Source: an uncultured Collinsella sp.
GTDB lineage: Bacteria > Actinomycetota > Coriobacteriia > Coriobacteriales > Coriobacteriaceae
Reading direction: 5' to 3'
NCBI GenBank assembly: GCA_902492935.1
Contig: CABUNJ010000004.1
Span: forward strand, 1-64,000
Length of the DNA: 64,000 bases
Both the position numbers and the translations under genes were made by a program. Shown here in pieces: positions 7,461-16,734 of the stretch. A model generated the notes under the pieces. It made no database searches, was not told the origin of the DNA, and worked only from the letters and a program-made list of their open reading frames with translations. The stretch's first letter is position 1, and every line of letters starts with the position of its first letter.

Positions 7461-7657
7461 CGGAGAAAGGAGGCTGGGGATTCGAACCCGAGAGGGCACA
7501 GGCGTTAAGCAAACGCGAAAGCGTTTGTAGCCCGTGGGCGAAAAGCCGCCAGGCTTTGAAGCCGGAGGGCATGCGCAGCATGCCCGGACATCCCCAGCTC
7601 TCCGCCAGTACGAATTTGAAGAAGGGTCCCATTTGGGGCCCTTTTTATTATCAAGAA
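7461..7657 (+). repeat. tRNA-linked ~190-bp module, Ser copy
   Basis: Same layout as the Arg modules but fitted to tRNA-Ser. A reversed copy of its T-arm (GCTGGGGATTCGAACCC) is followed by GGC/GCC around AAACGC-GAAA-GCGTTT, then AAAGCC/GGCTTT, then GGGCATGC-GCA-GCATGCCC. A second tRNA-Ser 3' end (ATCCCCAGCTCTCCGCCA, 7590-7607) and a second terminator follow. The tail-to-tail offset is again 190 bp. Confidence 0.8.
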
Positions 7658-7680
7658 TGGCGGCTGGGGATTCGAACCTC
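7658..7680 (+). repeat. Truncated start of the Ser module core
   Basis: GGCTGGGGATTCGAACCT recurs after the second terminator and then runs into the carboxypeptidase terminator. Confidence 0.6.
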
Positions 7681-7710
7681 AAAAAAGGAGGCATCCTTTC
7701 GGACGCCTCC
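7681..7710 (-). terminator. Terminator of the carboxypeptidase gene
   Basis: GGAGGC-A-TCC and GGA-C-GCCTCC form a stem around TTTC; the A-run at 7681-7686 is the T-run on the minus strand. Confidence 0.8.
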
Positions 7711-7737
7711 TTTCAGTGGACTTATTATTCTTGCGCC

Positions 7738-9078
7738 CTACACCTCGGGCGCCTTGGCGACGGTCTCGCTTTCTGCCGTGAGTGGGCGGTTGTCGATGCG
7801 ACGGCCCAAGCGATCAAGCTTCACAAGGAGCCATTCAATGGGATTCGGCCCTGCGCCTTCCTCGTCGGCAACCAGGTCCATGACGGCGATCTTGGTGCCG
7901 TCCTGCTTGAGCGTGACGCTACCCACCTTGTCGCCCACATGCACCGTGCCCGAAAGATCGTCGTAGCTAACCTTTTCGGTCACCTCGCCGGCAAGGGAAA
8001 ACACGGTCGCTTGCGCCGTGGGATCGGCGAGTGTGGCGTCGATCGTCTTATCCGTCCAGTCGGTTTGGCCAATGCGCGCCATAAGCGGGTTGCCGTTGGC
8101 GGTCTTTTCCTGTGTGTTGGCGATTGCGACCGTCACCTTGTGACCGTAGTACCAATTGGCAAGGGTTGCGGTATCGGTAAAGCGCTGGTCGGTGGTGGTG
8201 GAGTTCAAAACGACGGTGTAGATCTCGTCGCCGTCGCGGTTGTAGGCGCTCGTAAAGCAATAGCCCGCGTCGTCGGTGGTGCCGGTCTTGCCACCGATGT
8301 TGCCATCTTGGCCCAGCAAATAGTTATGCGTGTCCATGGAATGCGAATGGTCGGTGCCGTCGGCGCCCGTGACCTCGGTCCAGGAATCCTCGCTCGCTAC
8401 GACCTCGCGGATCGTGTCGTTTTTCATGGCCTCCTGCATCATCAGTGCCACGTCATGTGCGGTTGAGTGCATGTCGCCGGCCCATTCATCAAAGTCCAGA
8501 CCGTGTGGGTTTTCAAAGACCGTGCCGGTGCAGCCGAGCTTTTTGGCGCGCTCGTTCATGGCCTTCACAAAGGTTGCCTCGGCGTCTTTGGTCTTAGGGT
8601 CGATCTTCTTGCCCACATATTCGGCGAGCACGACGGCGGCGTCGTTGCCCGAGGGAATCATCAGGCCGCGCAGTGCCTGCTCCACGGTAAGCTCGTCACC
8701 TTCGAGCAAGCCGGCGGTCGAATTACCCACGGTGGCTGCGGCGTTGCTCACCGTGACCTTCTCGTCCATCTTGCAATTCTCGACGGTTAGGATCGCGGTC
8801 ATGACCTTGGTGATCGAGGCGATTTTAACCTGCTCATCGGCGCCGCGCCCATAGTAGACGGTGCCGTCTTTGCCCATGACGAGCGCATTGGTCGCATCGA
8901 TATCGGGCAGATTTTCGGCCGTGATGCCGCGCGCGTCGGCGGTTTTGCCGCAAACATTGTCGGTCGTGAGTACTTGGGCGCCGGCGACGGTGGGCACGCC
9001 AGCGGCAAGGGCGATAGCGCAGACAAAGCCGGCGGCAAGCTGAGCTGAGCGCTTTGCAAAAGAGGTGAGGGACTTCAC
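7738..9078 (-). CDS. dacF: D-alanyl-D-alanine carboxypeptidase (PBP5/DacF-like)
   Basis: Trims the terminal D-Ala from peptidoglycan pentapeptides outside the membrane. All three penicillin-binding motifs are present: SITK (Ser about 88), SGN (about 143-145) and KTG (about 264-266), followed by a C-terminal beta domain as in PBP5. With GTG 9078 the 446-aa protein starts VKSLTSFAKRSAQLAAGFV and continues into a classic signal peptide ending near VAGAQ. ATG 9147 is open further upstream but would put 23 hydrophilic residues before the signal peptide, and TATACT of a likely promoter lies inside that stretch. The start is therefore uncertain. It is divergent from a VanRS-like two-component pair. 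Confidence 0.9.
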   Translation of the reverse strand: MKSLTSFAKRSAQLAAGFVCAIALAAGVPTVAGAQVLTTDNVCGKTADARGITAENLPDIDATNALVMGKDGTVYYGRGADEQVKIASITKVMTAILTVENCKMDEKVTVSNAAATVGNSTAGLLEGDELTVEQALRGLMIPSGNDAAVVLAEYVGKKIDPKTKDAEATFVKAMNERAKKLGCTGTVFENPHGLDFDEWAGDMHSTAHDVALMMQEAMKNDTIREVVASEDSWTEVTGADGTDHSHSMDTHNYLLGQDGNIGGKTGTTDDAGYCFTSAYNRDGDEIYTVVLNSTTTDQRFTDTATLANWYYGHKVTVAIANTQEKTANGNPLMARIGQTDWTDKTIDATLADPTAQATVFSLAGEVTEKVSYDDLSGTVHVGDKVGSVTLKQDGTKIAVMDLVADEEGAGPNPIEWLLVKLDRLGRRIDNRPLTAESETVAKAPEV

Positions 9079-9275
9079 AGATTTCGCTTTCGACGGGATG
9101 GTCTCTTCTGGAACTAGAGTATATCGTTTGCCGGTGTCGGCGATCATCGCGTGCGTGCGTGGCCCACATCCGCGCCCGAACGGGCACAAGGGTGCTTAAG
9201 GCCGACTTAATCACCCACGCTTGTTGTGTGTGGCATGCGCCCCCTCGGGCATAATGGAGCGCGAGAGGAGCACGC

Positions 9276-9971
9276 ATGAACGAGCGCATTTTGGTAGTTG
9301 ATGACGAAAAGGCCATCGCCGACTTGGTTGGTATCTACCTTACAAAAGAAGGCTTTGACGTACAGGTCGCCTATAGCGGGGCCGATGCTGCCAAGGCAAT
9401 CTTGGAGCAGGAGTTCGATCTTGCGCTGCTGGATGTCATGCTGCCCGATATCGATGGGCTTGAGTTGCTGCGTACGATCCGTTCCAGCCATACCTATCCC
9501 GTGATCATGCTGACGGCGCGCGATGCCCAGCAAGACAAGATCGAGGGCCTTTCGCTTGGCGCGGACGATTACGTGGTTAAGCCGTTCCGTCCGCTTGAGC
9601 TCATCGCGCGCGTGCATGCTCAGCTTCGCCGCTACACCAGCTACGGTAGCCGCGCGCAGGTGGCCGAGTCGCCGATCATCCAGCTCGACGGCCTGGAGAT
9701 CAACCGCGATGCTCGTTCCGTAATGGTGGACGGTGCGCCGGTGCGCCTCACGCCCATCGAGTATTCCATCTTGCTGTATCTGGTCGAGCATCGCGGCAGT
9801 GTGGTGGCCGTGGAGGATCTGTTCCGCGCGGTGTGGAACGAGGATTTTATGCCCGGCTCCAACAATACGGTGATGGTGCACATTCGCCACCTGCGCGAAA
9901 AGATCGGTGACGACGCTCAAAAGCCGCGCTTTATCAAAAACGTCTGGGGCGTCGGCTACATAATCGAATAA
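9276..9971 (+). CDS. OmpR/VanR-type response regulator
   Basis: 231-aa DNA-binding response regulator. The receiver domain has the acidic pocket (VVDDEK), phospho-acceptor Asp53 (LLDVMLPD), Thr (MLTA) and Lys (VVKPF). The C-terminal winged helix spans about residues 125-228 (PIEYSILLYLVEH, GVGYIIE). RBS is GAGAGGAG. The kinase gene follows 25 bp later. Divergence from the D,D-carboxypeptidase gene suggests a cell-wall related regulon, inference only. Confidence 0.93.
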   Translation: MNERILVVDDEKAIADLVGIYLTKEGFDVQVAYSGADAAKAILEQEFDLALLDVMLPDIDGLELLRTIRSSHTYPVIMLTARDAQQDKIEGLSLGADDYVVKPFRPLELIARVHAQLRRYTSYGSRAQVAESPIIQLDGLEINRDARSVMVDGAPVRLTPIEYSILLYLVEHRGSVVAVEDLFRAVWNEDFMPGSNNTVMVHIRHLREKIGDDAQKPRFIKNVWGVGYIIE

Positions 9972-9996
9972 CGCCTTTGATGGTGGGGAAGCGGAT

Positions 9997-11235
9997 ATGA
10001 CAAAAGACGATAGGCAGGCATTCGAGGTGCCCGATCGACTCTTTGAATACGTGAGGTCGGTCGTCGACAACCGCGCGCTTGCAACGGTGCTGCTCTTTTT
10101 GCTGAGCCTGCTGCTGATTGGCATCGATAACATCGCTGGAATCTTGGCGGTGCTGCTTGTCGGCTTTTTGCTGATCGATCGATTTGAAATCGTACGCCGC
10201 TGCGTGGTGATTGGCGGTGCCGCGTGGGCCATGACGTTGGCGATTGGCGCCATGGCACTCGGCGGCATCGAAGGGCCGGTGCTGTTCGATGCCGGCTTTG
10301 TATTCAACATGCTTGGCTTTGTGCTGGCGCTTGCCGTGTGCGTGCTGTTCTTTTGCGGCCGCGCCCTGTACTACCAGGGCTATGAGCAGGGCGAGCAGCA
10401 TGCCGATTGTGTGCTGGCCGCTCGTATTCAAGATCGCCTGATCGATCACCCCGACACCTGGGACAACATCGACGGCGACTTCCTGGAGGTCGAGGGCGCA
10501 CTCAACCGTGTGCGCGATCGCGAGCGCAAGGTGCAGCAGGCCTTGCGTGACGAGTCTCATCGCAAGGACGATCTGGTCACGTACTTGGCACATGACCTAC
10601 GCACCCCGCTTGCCAGCGTGGTGGGCTATCTTTCGCTGCTGCAAGAGGCTCCTGAGCTGCCGGTTGAGCAACGTGCACACTTTACGGGCGTGGCGCTCGA
10701 CAAGGCGCACCGGCTCGATGCGCTCATCGAAGAGTTCTTCGATATCACGCGCTTTGACTTCCACGATATCGTGCTCACGCGCGGCTATGTTGATCTGGGG
10801 TTGCTGCTGGCTCAGGTGGCTGACGAGTTCTATCCCATCCTCAACGAGCAGCATAAGGAAGCCCAGGTTGATATTCGCGAGGACCTGACGGTGCTCGTGG
10901 ATGGCGATAAGATGGCCCGCGTGTTTAACAACATCATGAAAAACGCCGTCGCCTATAGCTATGAGGGCTCGACTATCACGATTGAGGCCAGGCGCCAAGA
11001 CGATGGCGGCGTGCGCGTGCGCTTTATCAATCAGGGCGATCCTATCCCTGCGGCTAAGCTCAAGGTGATCTTTGAGAAGTTCTATCGCCTGGATGCGGCG
11101 CGTGCGACCAATCGCGGTGGTGCCGGTTTGGGCCTTGCTATTGCCAAGGAGATCATCGCGGCACACGGCGGTACCGTTGCAAGTGAATCGACGCCCGAAC
11201 ACACGATATTCACCATCGAGCTGCCCGCCGCATAG
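9997..11235 (+). CDS. VanS-like sensor histidine kinase
   Basis: 412-aa membrane kinase partner of the upstream regulator. Residues ~28-60, 68-90 and 105-125 are hydrophobic, giving three to four spans with almost no extracellular loop. A dimerisation/phosphoacceptor helix carries His199 (YLAHDLRTPLASVVGYLSLL). The ATP-binding domain has an N box (NNIMKNAVAYS) and glycine boxes (RGGAGLGLAIAKEI). VanS and BceS-like kinases have the same AHDLRTPL motif. The ligand is unknown; with so little outside the membrane it may sense through the membrane or a partner. Confidence 0.92.
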   Translation: MTKDDRQAFEVPDRLFEYVRSVVDNRALATVLLFLLSLLLIGIDNIAGILAVLLVGFLLIDRFEIVRRCVVIGGAAWAMTLAIGAMALGGIEGPVLFDAGFVFNMLGFVLALAVCVLFFCGRALYYQGYEQGEQHADCVLAARIQDRLIDHPDTWDNIDGDFLEVEGALNRVRDRERKVQQALRDESHRKDDLVTYLAHDLRTPLASVVGYLSLLQEAPELPVEQRAHFTGVALDKAHRLDALIEEFFDITRFDFHDIVLTRGYVDLGLLLAQVADEFYPILNEQHKEAQVDIREDLTVLVDGDKMARVFNNIMKNAVAYSYEGSTITIEARRQDDGGVRVRFINQGDPIPAAKLKVIFEKFYRLDAARATNRGGAGLGLAIAKEIIAAHGGTVASESTPEHTIFTIELPAA

Positions 11236-11338
11236 CTAGCGTGCCCTTACAAACACTTGACAATGTGCTCACGTGCGTATGAGCCGCGATTCCTACTATT
11301 GATACTGCTGAATTGATATCGATATGGAGGTGTGCGGT

Positions 11339-12214
11339 ATGACGGCTGCTGCGGCTGCGGAGCCCACGGAGCTTGAAGAACTCATGGAAGCGCAGGCCGA
11401 GGCCGCGCATGAGCGCGAGGTTGGGGATGCGACTCGCCCCACGGCAGAGGATCTTGCCGCCTCGCCGACGCGCATCGATGTCGAGGGCATCGACCTGTTC
11501 TATGGCGACCACCATGCGCTCAAGGACGTGAATATCAAGATCCGCGACAAGCAGATCACCTCGTTCATCGGGCCTTCGGGCTGCGGAAAGTCCACGTTGC
11601 TGCGCTGCTTTAACCGCATGAACGACGGCATCAAGGATTGCCGCATCGAGGGCAAGATTGCGTTCGATGGTCAAGATATCCTGGGCGATTGCGACATCTG
11701 CCGTTTGCGCCAGCGCGTGGGCATGGTGTTCCAACGCCCCAACCCATTTCCCATGAGCATCTACGACAACGTCGCCTACGGTCCTCTCGGTATGGGTGTG
11801 CGCGACCGCGCCGTGCTCGATGAGCTGGTCGAGGACTCCCTGCGTCGCGCTGCCCTGTGGGACGAGGTCAAGGACAAGCTCAAAGAGTCGGGCCTGGGTC
11901 TTTCGGGTGGACAGCAGCAGCGCCTGTGCATCGCTCGCGCACTTGCCGTGCAGCCCGACATTCTGCTGATGGACGAGCCGACCTCGGCACTCGACCCTGT
12001 GTCGACGTTGGTGGTGGAGCAGCTGGCCTGCGAGCTCAAGGAGACCTGCACGCTGGTGGTCGTGACGCACAACATGCAGCAGGCCGCGCGTATTTCCGAT
12101 TCGGTTGCGTTCTTTTTGCTGGGTGAGCTGGTGGAGCACGCGCCCACCGCGCAACTCTTCAAGAATCCGTCCGATCCGCGCACCGCGGATTATTTGACGG
12201 GGCGTTTTGGCTGA
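11339..12214 (+). CDS. pstB: Phosphate ABC transporter ATP-binding protein
   Basis: ATPase of the PstSCAB high-affinity phosphate importer. Walker [10 protein letters not shown] (about 78-86), signature LSGGQQQR (about 187), Walker [13 protein letters not shown] (about 208). PstB hallmarks include CFNRMND and [18 protein letters not shown]. The 291-aa protein has a ~45-residue Ala/Glu-rich N-terminal extension. ATG 11339 is preferred to 11324 because GGAGGTG lies just before it. pstS, pstC, pstA and phoU are absent here; phoB-phoR follow at once. Confidence 0.95.
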   Translation: MTAAAAAEPTELEELMEAQAEAAHEREVGDATRPTAEDLAASPTRIDVEGIDLFYGDHHALKDVNIKIRDKQITSFIGPSGCGKSTLLRCFNRMNDGIKDCRIEGKIAFDGQDILGDCDICRLRQRVGMVFQRPNPFPMSIYDNVAYGPLGMGVRDRAVLDELVEDSLRRAALWDEVKDKLKESGLGLSGGQQQRLCIARALAVQPDILLMDEPTSALDPVSTLVVEQLACELKETCTLVVVTHNMQQAARISDSVAFFLLGELVEHAPTAQLFKNPSDPRTADYLTGRFG

Positions 12215-12278
12215 CGCTGTCTTTTACAGGTGCCTTTAGGGTTAAGATGCGGTCATATCGGCCGCAAAGGGGTTCAAC

Positions 12279-13007
12279 ATGATCTATTACGTCGAGGACG
12301 ATGACAACATCAGGGATTTGACAGTCTACGCGCTGCGCAAGCAGGGAATCGAGGCCGAGGGCTTTTCGTGTGATGGCGAGTTTAAAGCTGCCGTGGCGCG
12401 ACGGGTGCCCGATGCTGTGCTGCTCGATATCATGCTGCCCGACACCGATGGCTTGGCGATTATGCGTCGCCTGCGTGCCGATCGCCTGACGGCGACGGTG
12501 CCCATCATGATGCTTACCGCCAAGGACACCGAACTCGACAAGGTGATGGCGCTCGATGGCGGTGCCGACGATTACCTGACTAAGCCGTTTTCGCTCATGG
12601 AGCTTGCGAGCCGCTGCCGCGCACTGCTGCGTCGCGGCGGCATGGTCAAGCAGGCGAGCGATGTGCTCAGCGTGGGCGACATCGTGCTTTCGCCCAGCCA
12701 TCGCGAGGTGACCGTTGCCGGCGAGCCGCTTAAGCTCACCCTGCGCGAGTTCGACCTGCTCGAGTACCTCATGCGCAAGCCCGGTGTGGTCTTTACCCGC
12801 GAGTCGTTGCTGCAGAGCGTGTGGGGCTGGGACTTCGACGGCGGTTCGCGCACCGTTGACGTGCACGTGCAGACGCTTCGCCAAAAACTGGGCGAGCATG
12901 CCAGCGCCATCGAGACCGTGCGCGGCGTGGGTTATCGCCTGGCCGAGCCTTCTGCCGGTGATGGTGCCGAAGGCGACGACACCGCGGCCACCGCATCGGA
13001 GGAGTAA
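12279..13007 (+). CDS. phoB: PhoB-type response regulator
   Basis: 242-aa OmpR-family regulator, most likely of the phosphate-starvation regulon because it lies between pstB and a PhoR-like kinase. The receiver has VEDDD, Asp50 (LLDIMLPD), MLTA and LTKPF; the winged helix covers about 130-225 (TLREFDLLEYLMRK, VRGVGYRL). A short acidic Ala/Glu-rich tail follows. pstB ends 64 bp upstream and the kinase starts three bases downstream. Confidence 0.9.
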   Translation: MIYYVEDDDNIRDLTVYALRKQGIEAEGFSCDGEFKAAVARRVPDAVLLDIMLPDTDGLAIMRRLRADRLTATVPIMMLTAKDTELDKVMALDGGADDYLTKPFSLMELASRCRALLRRGGMVKQASDVLSVGDIVLSPSHREVTVAGEPLKLTLREFDLLEYLMRKPGVVFTRESLLQSVWGWDFDGGSRTVDVHVQTLRQKLGEHASAIETVRGVGYRLAEPSAGDGAEGDDTAATASEE

Positions 13008-13010
13008 CCC

Positions 13011-14435
13011 GTGGTCTTCGCCCCCCAGGGAAAACATACGCTGTCGCACCGCGTTTTTGTGACGATCTTTGTCTGCGCCATGGCGGTTATCGTGGCGTTT
13101 ACGGTGCTGGGTGCGTTCTTTGTGCAAAACACTTTGGCGGATGCCACGAGTGCCAATCTGGCGCAGGAAACCGAGCTCATTGCTGCCGCCCTCGACGAGC
13201 AGCAGGAGCCCATTCCGTTCTTGCGAAGCCTCGATCGCGAGGATCTTCGTATCACGCTGATCAATAAGGACGGATCTGTTGCCTACGACAACGAGGCGTC
13301 ACCTTCCACACTGCCCAACCATGGCGATCGCCCCGAGGTCATCGAGGCCTTTGAGAGTGGTTCGGGTTCCGCGGAGCGCGCAAGCTCTACACTCGACGAG
13401 ATTATGCTGTATCGCGCCGTCACCCTTGATAACGGCCAGGTCGTTCGCTTGGCGCAGGCCCAGCCTGGCGTTGCGGCGATTTTGCTGTCGATGCTGGCGC
13501 CGATGCTGCTTATCGCAGCAGCGGGTGCAGTACTCTCGTTTTTTATGGCGCGCCGTGAGTCCCGTGCCATCATCGCGCCGTTGCAAGAGGTGGATTTGGA
13601 TCACCCACGCCGTAGCTATGAGCACGCCTATGCCGAGATGGTCCCCATGCTTGAGCGTATCGAGTCGCAGCGCCAGGAACTCAAGCGCCAAATGGCGGTG
13701 CTAGCGGACAACGACCGTATGCGCCGCGAGTTCACGGCGAATATCACCCATGAGCTCAAGACGCCGCTTACGGCGATTTCGGGCTATGCCGAGCTCATCG
13801 CAAATGGCATGGTCGAGGGCGAGGACGACCTGCGCAACTTTGGCGGTCGCATCTATCGTGAGGCGGGCCGCTTGGCAGCGCTTGTCAACGACATCCTTAC
13901 GCTGTCTAACTTGGACGAGGCCGAACGTGCAACTGAAGGCGAGGCAGTGCCCATTGGGTCCACGGAGCCTATTGAGCTCTCGCGTGCGATCTACGCGGTT
14001 GAGCAGCGTCTTGAACAGGTTGCCCGTCAGGCGAATGTGACGATAAGTCATGAGACCAAGCCTGTGGTCATCGAAGGCGTGTCGCGCTTGGTCGACGAGC
14101 TCATCTATAATCTGGCAAGCAACGCCATCCGCTACAATCGGCCCGGCGGTACGGTTACGCTGCAGTGCGGCACCAACGACGAAGGCCATCCGTTCCTCGC
14201 TGTCGCCGACACGGGAATCGGTATCGCGCCTGAAGAACAGGGCAAGGTATTTGAGCGGTTCTATCGCGTGGACAAGAGTAGGTCCAAGGCACGCGGCGGA
14301 ACCGGCCTGGGGCTTGCCATTGTCAAGCATGCGGCCCTGTATCATCACGCCACGCTCGATCTGTCGAGCGAGTTGGGCGTGGGAACCACCATTACGGTGA
14401 CGTTTCCCATACAGCAGGACGAGCCATTCGCATAG
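13011..14435 (+). CDS. phoR: PhoR-type sensor histidine kinase
   Basis: 474-aa kinase starting at GTG 13011, with GGAGGAG at the end of phoB acting as RBS, so translation is probably coupled. One N-terminal span (about 12-38), an extracytoplasmic sensor region (about 39-155), and a second span (about 158-182). A phosphoacceptor helix carries His near 247 (NITHELKTPLTAISGYAELI). The catalytic domain has NLASNAIRYN, VADTGIGI and GGTGLGLAIVKH. This is the PhoR/WalK layout; the phosphate role is inferred from pstB-phoB. Confidence 0.9.
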   Translation: MVFAPQGKHTLSHRVFVTIFVCAMAVIVAFTVLGAFFVQNTLADATSANLAQETELIAAALDEQQEPIPFLRSLDREDLRITLINKDGSVAYDNEASPSTLPNHGDRPEVIEAFESGSGSAERASSTLDEIMLYRAVTLDNGQVVRLAQAQPGVAAILLSMLAPMLLIAAAGAVLSFFMARRESRAIIAPLQEVDLDHPRRSYEHAYAEMVPMLERIESQRQELKRQMAVLADNDRMRREFTANITHELKTPLTAISGYAELIANGMVEGEDDLRNFGGRIYREAGRLAALVNDILTLSNLDEAERATEGEAVPIGSTEPIELSRAIYAVEQRLEQVARQANVTISHETKPVVIEGVSRLVDELIYNLASNAIRYNRPGGTVTLQCGTNDEGHPFLAVADTGIGIAPEEQGKVFERFYRVDKSRSKARGGTGLGLAIVKHAALYHHATLDLSSELGVGTTITVTFPIQQDEPFA

Positions 14436-14460
14436 CGATACAACATAGATATTGATGTAG

Positions 14461-14495
14461 ACGCCGCATTTGACTTTCGGGTGCGGCGTTGTTGT
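14461..14495 (+). terminator. Terminator of the pstB-phoB-phoR unit
   Basis: ACGCCGCA and TGCGGCGT pair around a 13-nt loop, followed by TGTTGT. Confidence 0.7.
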
Positions 14496-14521
14496 GCAAT
14501 TTTACGATTGCTTCCGACATT

Positions 14522-14550
14522 TTTACAGGAGAGCCTGTTTCTTATGTATA
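14522..14550 (+). promoter_or_regulatory. Candidate promoter of the cps genes
   Basis: TTTACA (14522-14527), 17 bp, TGTATA (14545-14550), about 80 bp before cpsC. Confidence 0.45.
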
Positions 14551-14630
14551 GAGTTTGGTCTCGGTAAAAAGATGCGATAACATACGGACAGTTTTGTCAA
14601 TCCGAACTGGGGAAATGAAAGGCAAGCTGC

Positions 14631-15287
14631 ATGACCCTTCTCGAACTGTTCCAGCTGCTGAAGAAGCACCTCAAGCTGGTCATCACCCTTCCGGTGGTCT
14701 GCGCGATCGCCATGGGCATCGTGTCCTTCATTGCGATGGACAACACCTATACCGCGACGACGAGCATGTACATTCTCGCCAAGACCGACGATAGCGGTCA
14801 GATGAGCTACAACGATCTCTCGGCGAGCCAGATGCTTTCCAACGATATCGCCACGCTGCTGGATAGCGATAGCGTTAAGAGCGGCGCCGCCAAAGAACTG
14901 GGCCTCACCGATCTGGATGACTACAAGGTGTCTGTTTCCTCCGAGACCACCACGCGTGTCATTACGCTTTCGGTTACCGGCACCGATGCCAAGGAGACGG
15001 CTGAGGTCGCAAAGGCCATTGCCAGCTCGGTGAGTACGGTCGCTCAGAACGTCGGCGCTGCCCAGAGCATCAACGTTATCGACGAGGCTAAGACCCCCGA
15101 AGCCCCCAGCGGCCCCAAGCGCACGCTGTATATTGCCGTCGCGTTCCTCGCCGGTATCTTTATCGCAGTTGCCTATGTCGTTTTGGCAGACATGCTCAAT
15201 ACCCGCATCCGCGGTGCCGAAGAGGCAGAAGAGCTCCTGGGTATTCCCGTTGTTGGCCGAATTCCGGCTATGAAAGGTGGTAAATAG
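14631..15287 (+). CDS. cpsC: CpsC/Wzz-type chain-length and kinase-modulator protein
   Basis: 218-aa polysaccharide co-polymerase. It has two membrane spans (about 17-37 and 166-186) that bracket an extracellular domain rich in coiled helix. The C-terminal cytoplasmic tail (NTRIRGAEEAEELLGIPVVG) contains the usual modulator segment for a CpsD-type kinase. ATG 14631 is preceded by GAAAGGC. cpsD follows after two bases, so the two are surely co-expressed. Confidence 0.88.
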   Translation: MTLLELFQLLKKHLKLVITLPVVCAIAMGIVSFIAMDNTYTATTSMYILAKTDDSGQMSYNDLSASQMLSNDIATLLDSDSVKSGAAKELGLTDLDDYKVSVSSETTTRVITLSVTGTDAKETAEVAKAIASSVSTVAQNVGAAQSINVIDEAKTPEAPSGPKRTLYIAVAFLAGIFIAVAYVVLADMLNTRIRGAEEAEELLGIPVVGRIPAMKGGK

Positions 15288-15289
15288 GC

Positions 15290-16027
15290 ATGGCTAAGGC
15301 AAAGAACACCGATAAGCTCGTTGTACAGAATGCCGCCAAGACCCTTCTGGCCAACATCCGCTTTGCGAGCGTGGATGACCCCATTCGCACCATCACCGTT
15401 ACCTCCTCGATTCCCAACGAGGGCAAGTCTACGGTTTCCATTAACCTTGCTCAGGCAATCGCCACGAGCGGCAAGTCCGTGCTCCTGGTCGAGGCCGATA
15501 TGCGCCGCAGGTCCCTTTCCGATATGCTCGGCGTTCGTTCGCGCGGCGGACTCTATGCGGTCCTTTCCGAGCAGATCTCCATTGACCAGGCAATTGTCGA
15601 GACGGGTCAGAAGAACTTCTACTTCCTCGATGCCGAGCCGCACATTCCCAATCCTGCCGACATCATCGTCTCCCATCGCTTTGCCAAGCTGGTAAAGGCA
15701 CTGTCCGCCAAGTTCCAGTACGTCATCTTCGATGCTCCTCCGGTCGGCACCTTCATCGATGCTGCCGAGATTGCCAGCCTGACCGACGGCGCGCTGTTCG
15801 TGGTGCGCGAGGACTTTACCAAGCGCGAAGAGGCGCTCAACGCTATCGCCCAGCTTAAGAAGTCCGAGAAGGTCAAGCTCATCGGTACCGTCATGAATTA
15901 CTGTGAGACCGAGACCAGCGAGTACTACTATTCTTACTACACCAAGGACGGTAAGAAGGTTAAGAAGGGCTCCGACGATCAGGGCACTTCCAAAAAGGGC
16001 ATCTTCACCAACCGAGCAAACGTTTAG
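15290..16027 (+). CDS. cpsD: CpsD-type bacterial tyrosine kinase
   Basis: 245-aa BY-kinase that autophosphorylates and controls capsule or exopolysaccharide assembly at the membrane with CpsC. Walker A SIPNEGKSTVSINLAQ (about 39-54), Walker A' VLLVEADMRRR, and Walker B FDAPPVG. The C-terminal tyrosine cluster EYYYSYYTK (about 214-222) is the autophosphorylation site. It has no membrane segment of its own, as in Firmicutes pairs. Confidence 0.92.
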   Translation: MAKAKNTDKLVVQNAAKTLLANIRFASVDDPIRTITVTSSIPNEGKSTVSINLAQAIATSGKSVLLVEADMRRRSLSDMLGVRSRGGLYAVLSEQISIDQAIVETGQKNFYFLDAEPHIPNPADIIVSHRFAKLVKALSAKFQYVIFDAPPVGTFIDAAEIASLTDGALFVVREDFTKREEALNAIAQLKKSEKVKLIGTVMNYCETETSEYYYSYYTKDGKKVKKGSDDQGTSKKGIFTNRANV

Positions 16028-16044
16028 TTGATTAAGGCTGACCT

Positions 16045-16695
16045 ATGCGTGACATTCATTGCCATATCTTGCCGGGTGTAGACGACGGCGCCGCCGATCT
16101 CGAAGAGAGCTTGGCGATGCTCGAGGCTGCCAAGCGGGCCGGTGTAACCAGAATCGTTTGCACTCCTCACTGCCGTGATCCCTATTTTGATTACGACAAG
16201 ATGTGGGATGCCTTTGAGCTGCTGCGCGATAACGCTGACGGTTTTCCGCTCCAGATGGGCTTCGAGGTCAACCATCGAAAGCTCGTTGAGCTTGGTATCG
16301 ATGCCGCGGATCACTTGCATTTCGATGGAACCAACGAGTTTCTGCTCGAGCTTTCGACTCATGCCGATGCGTATGCGTTTAGAGAGTACGAGAACACGAT
16401 TTACGATTTGCAGTGCCGTGGCTACCAGGTGATCATCGCTCATCCTGAGCGCTATCGTGCGGTTCAAAAGGATGTAAGCGTGGCGGAGCGCCTGGTCGAT
16501 ATGGGCTGCAAGCTGCAGGCTTCGGCGGACTTTATTGCCGGCGGTCGCTTTGGTCGCGAGAAAAAGCCGGCACAGCGCCTGTTCGATCAGAACCTGTACA
16601 GCTTCATCGCGAGCGATGCCCATAACGTGGGTCATTACGACTGCCTGGCGAAGGCTCGCGCGAAGTTTAGCGTGCGCGGAGCTCATTTTCGCTAA
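16045..16695 (+). CDS. cpsB: CpsB-type PHP tyrosine phosphatase
   Basis: 216-aa metal-dependent phosphatase that removes phosphate from the CpsD tyrosine cluster. PHP-fold metal ligands are visible: DIHCHILPGVDDG at residues 3-15, CTPHCRDP, LELSTHADAY, IAHPERY, and IASDAHNVGHYD near the end. It is shorter than the ~240-aa streptococcal enzymes but keeps all the motifs. It ends the three-gene unit; no glycosyltransferases follow. Confidence 0.9.
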   Translation: MRDIHCHILPGVDDGAADLEESLAMLEAAKRAGVTRIVCTPHCRDPYFDYDKMWDAFELLRDNADGFPLQMGFEVNHRKLVELGIDAADHLHFDGTNEFLLELSTHADAYAFREYENTIYDLQCRGYQVIIAHPERYRAVQKDVSVAERLVDMGCKLQASADFIAGGRFGREKKPAQRLFDQNLYSFIASDAHNVGHYDCLAKARAKFSVRGAHFR

Positions 16696-16734
16696 AATCT
16701 GTCCCTAACGTTCGCATTGAATGAAAGGGCAGCC

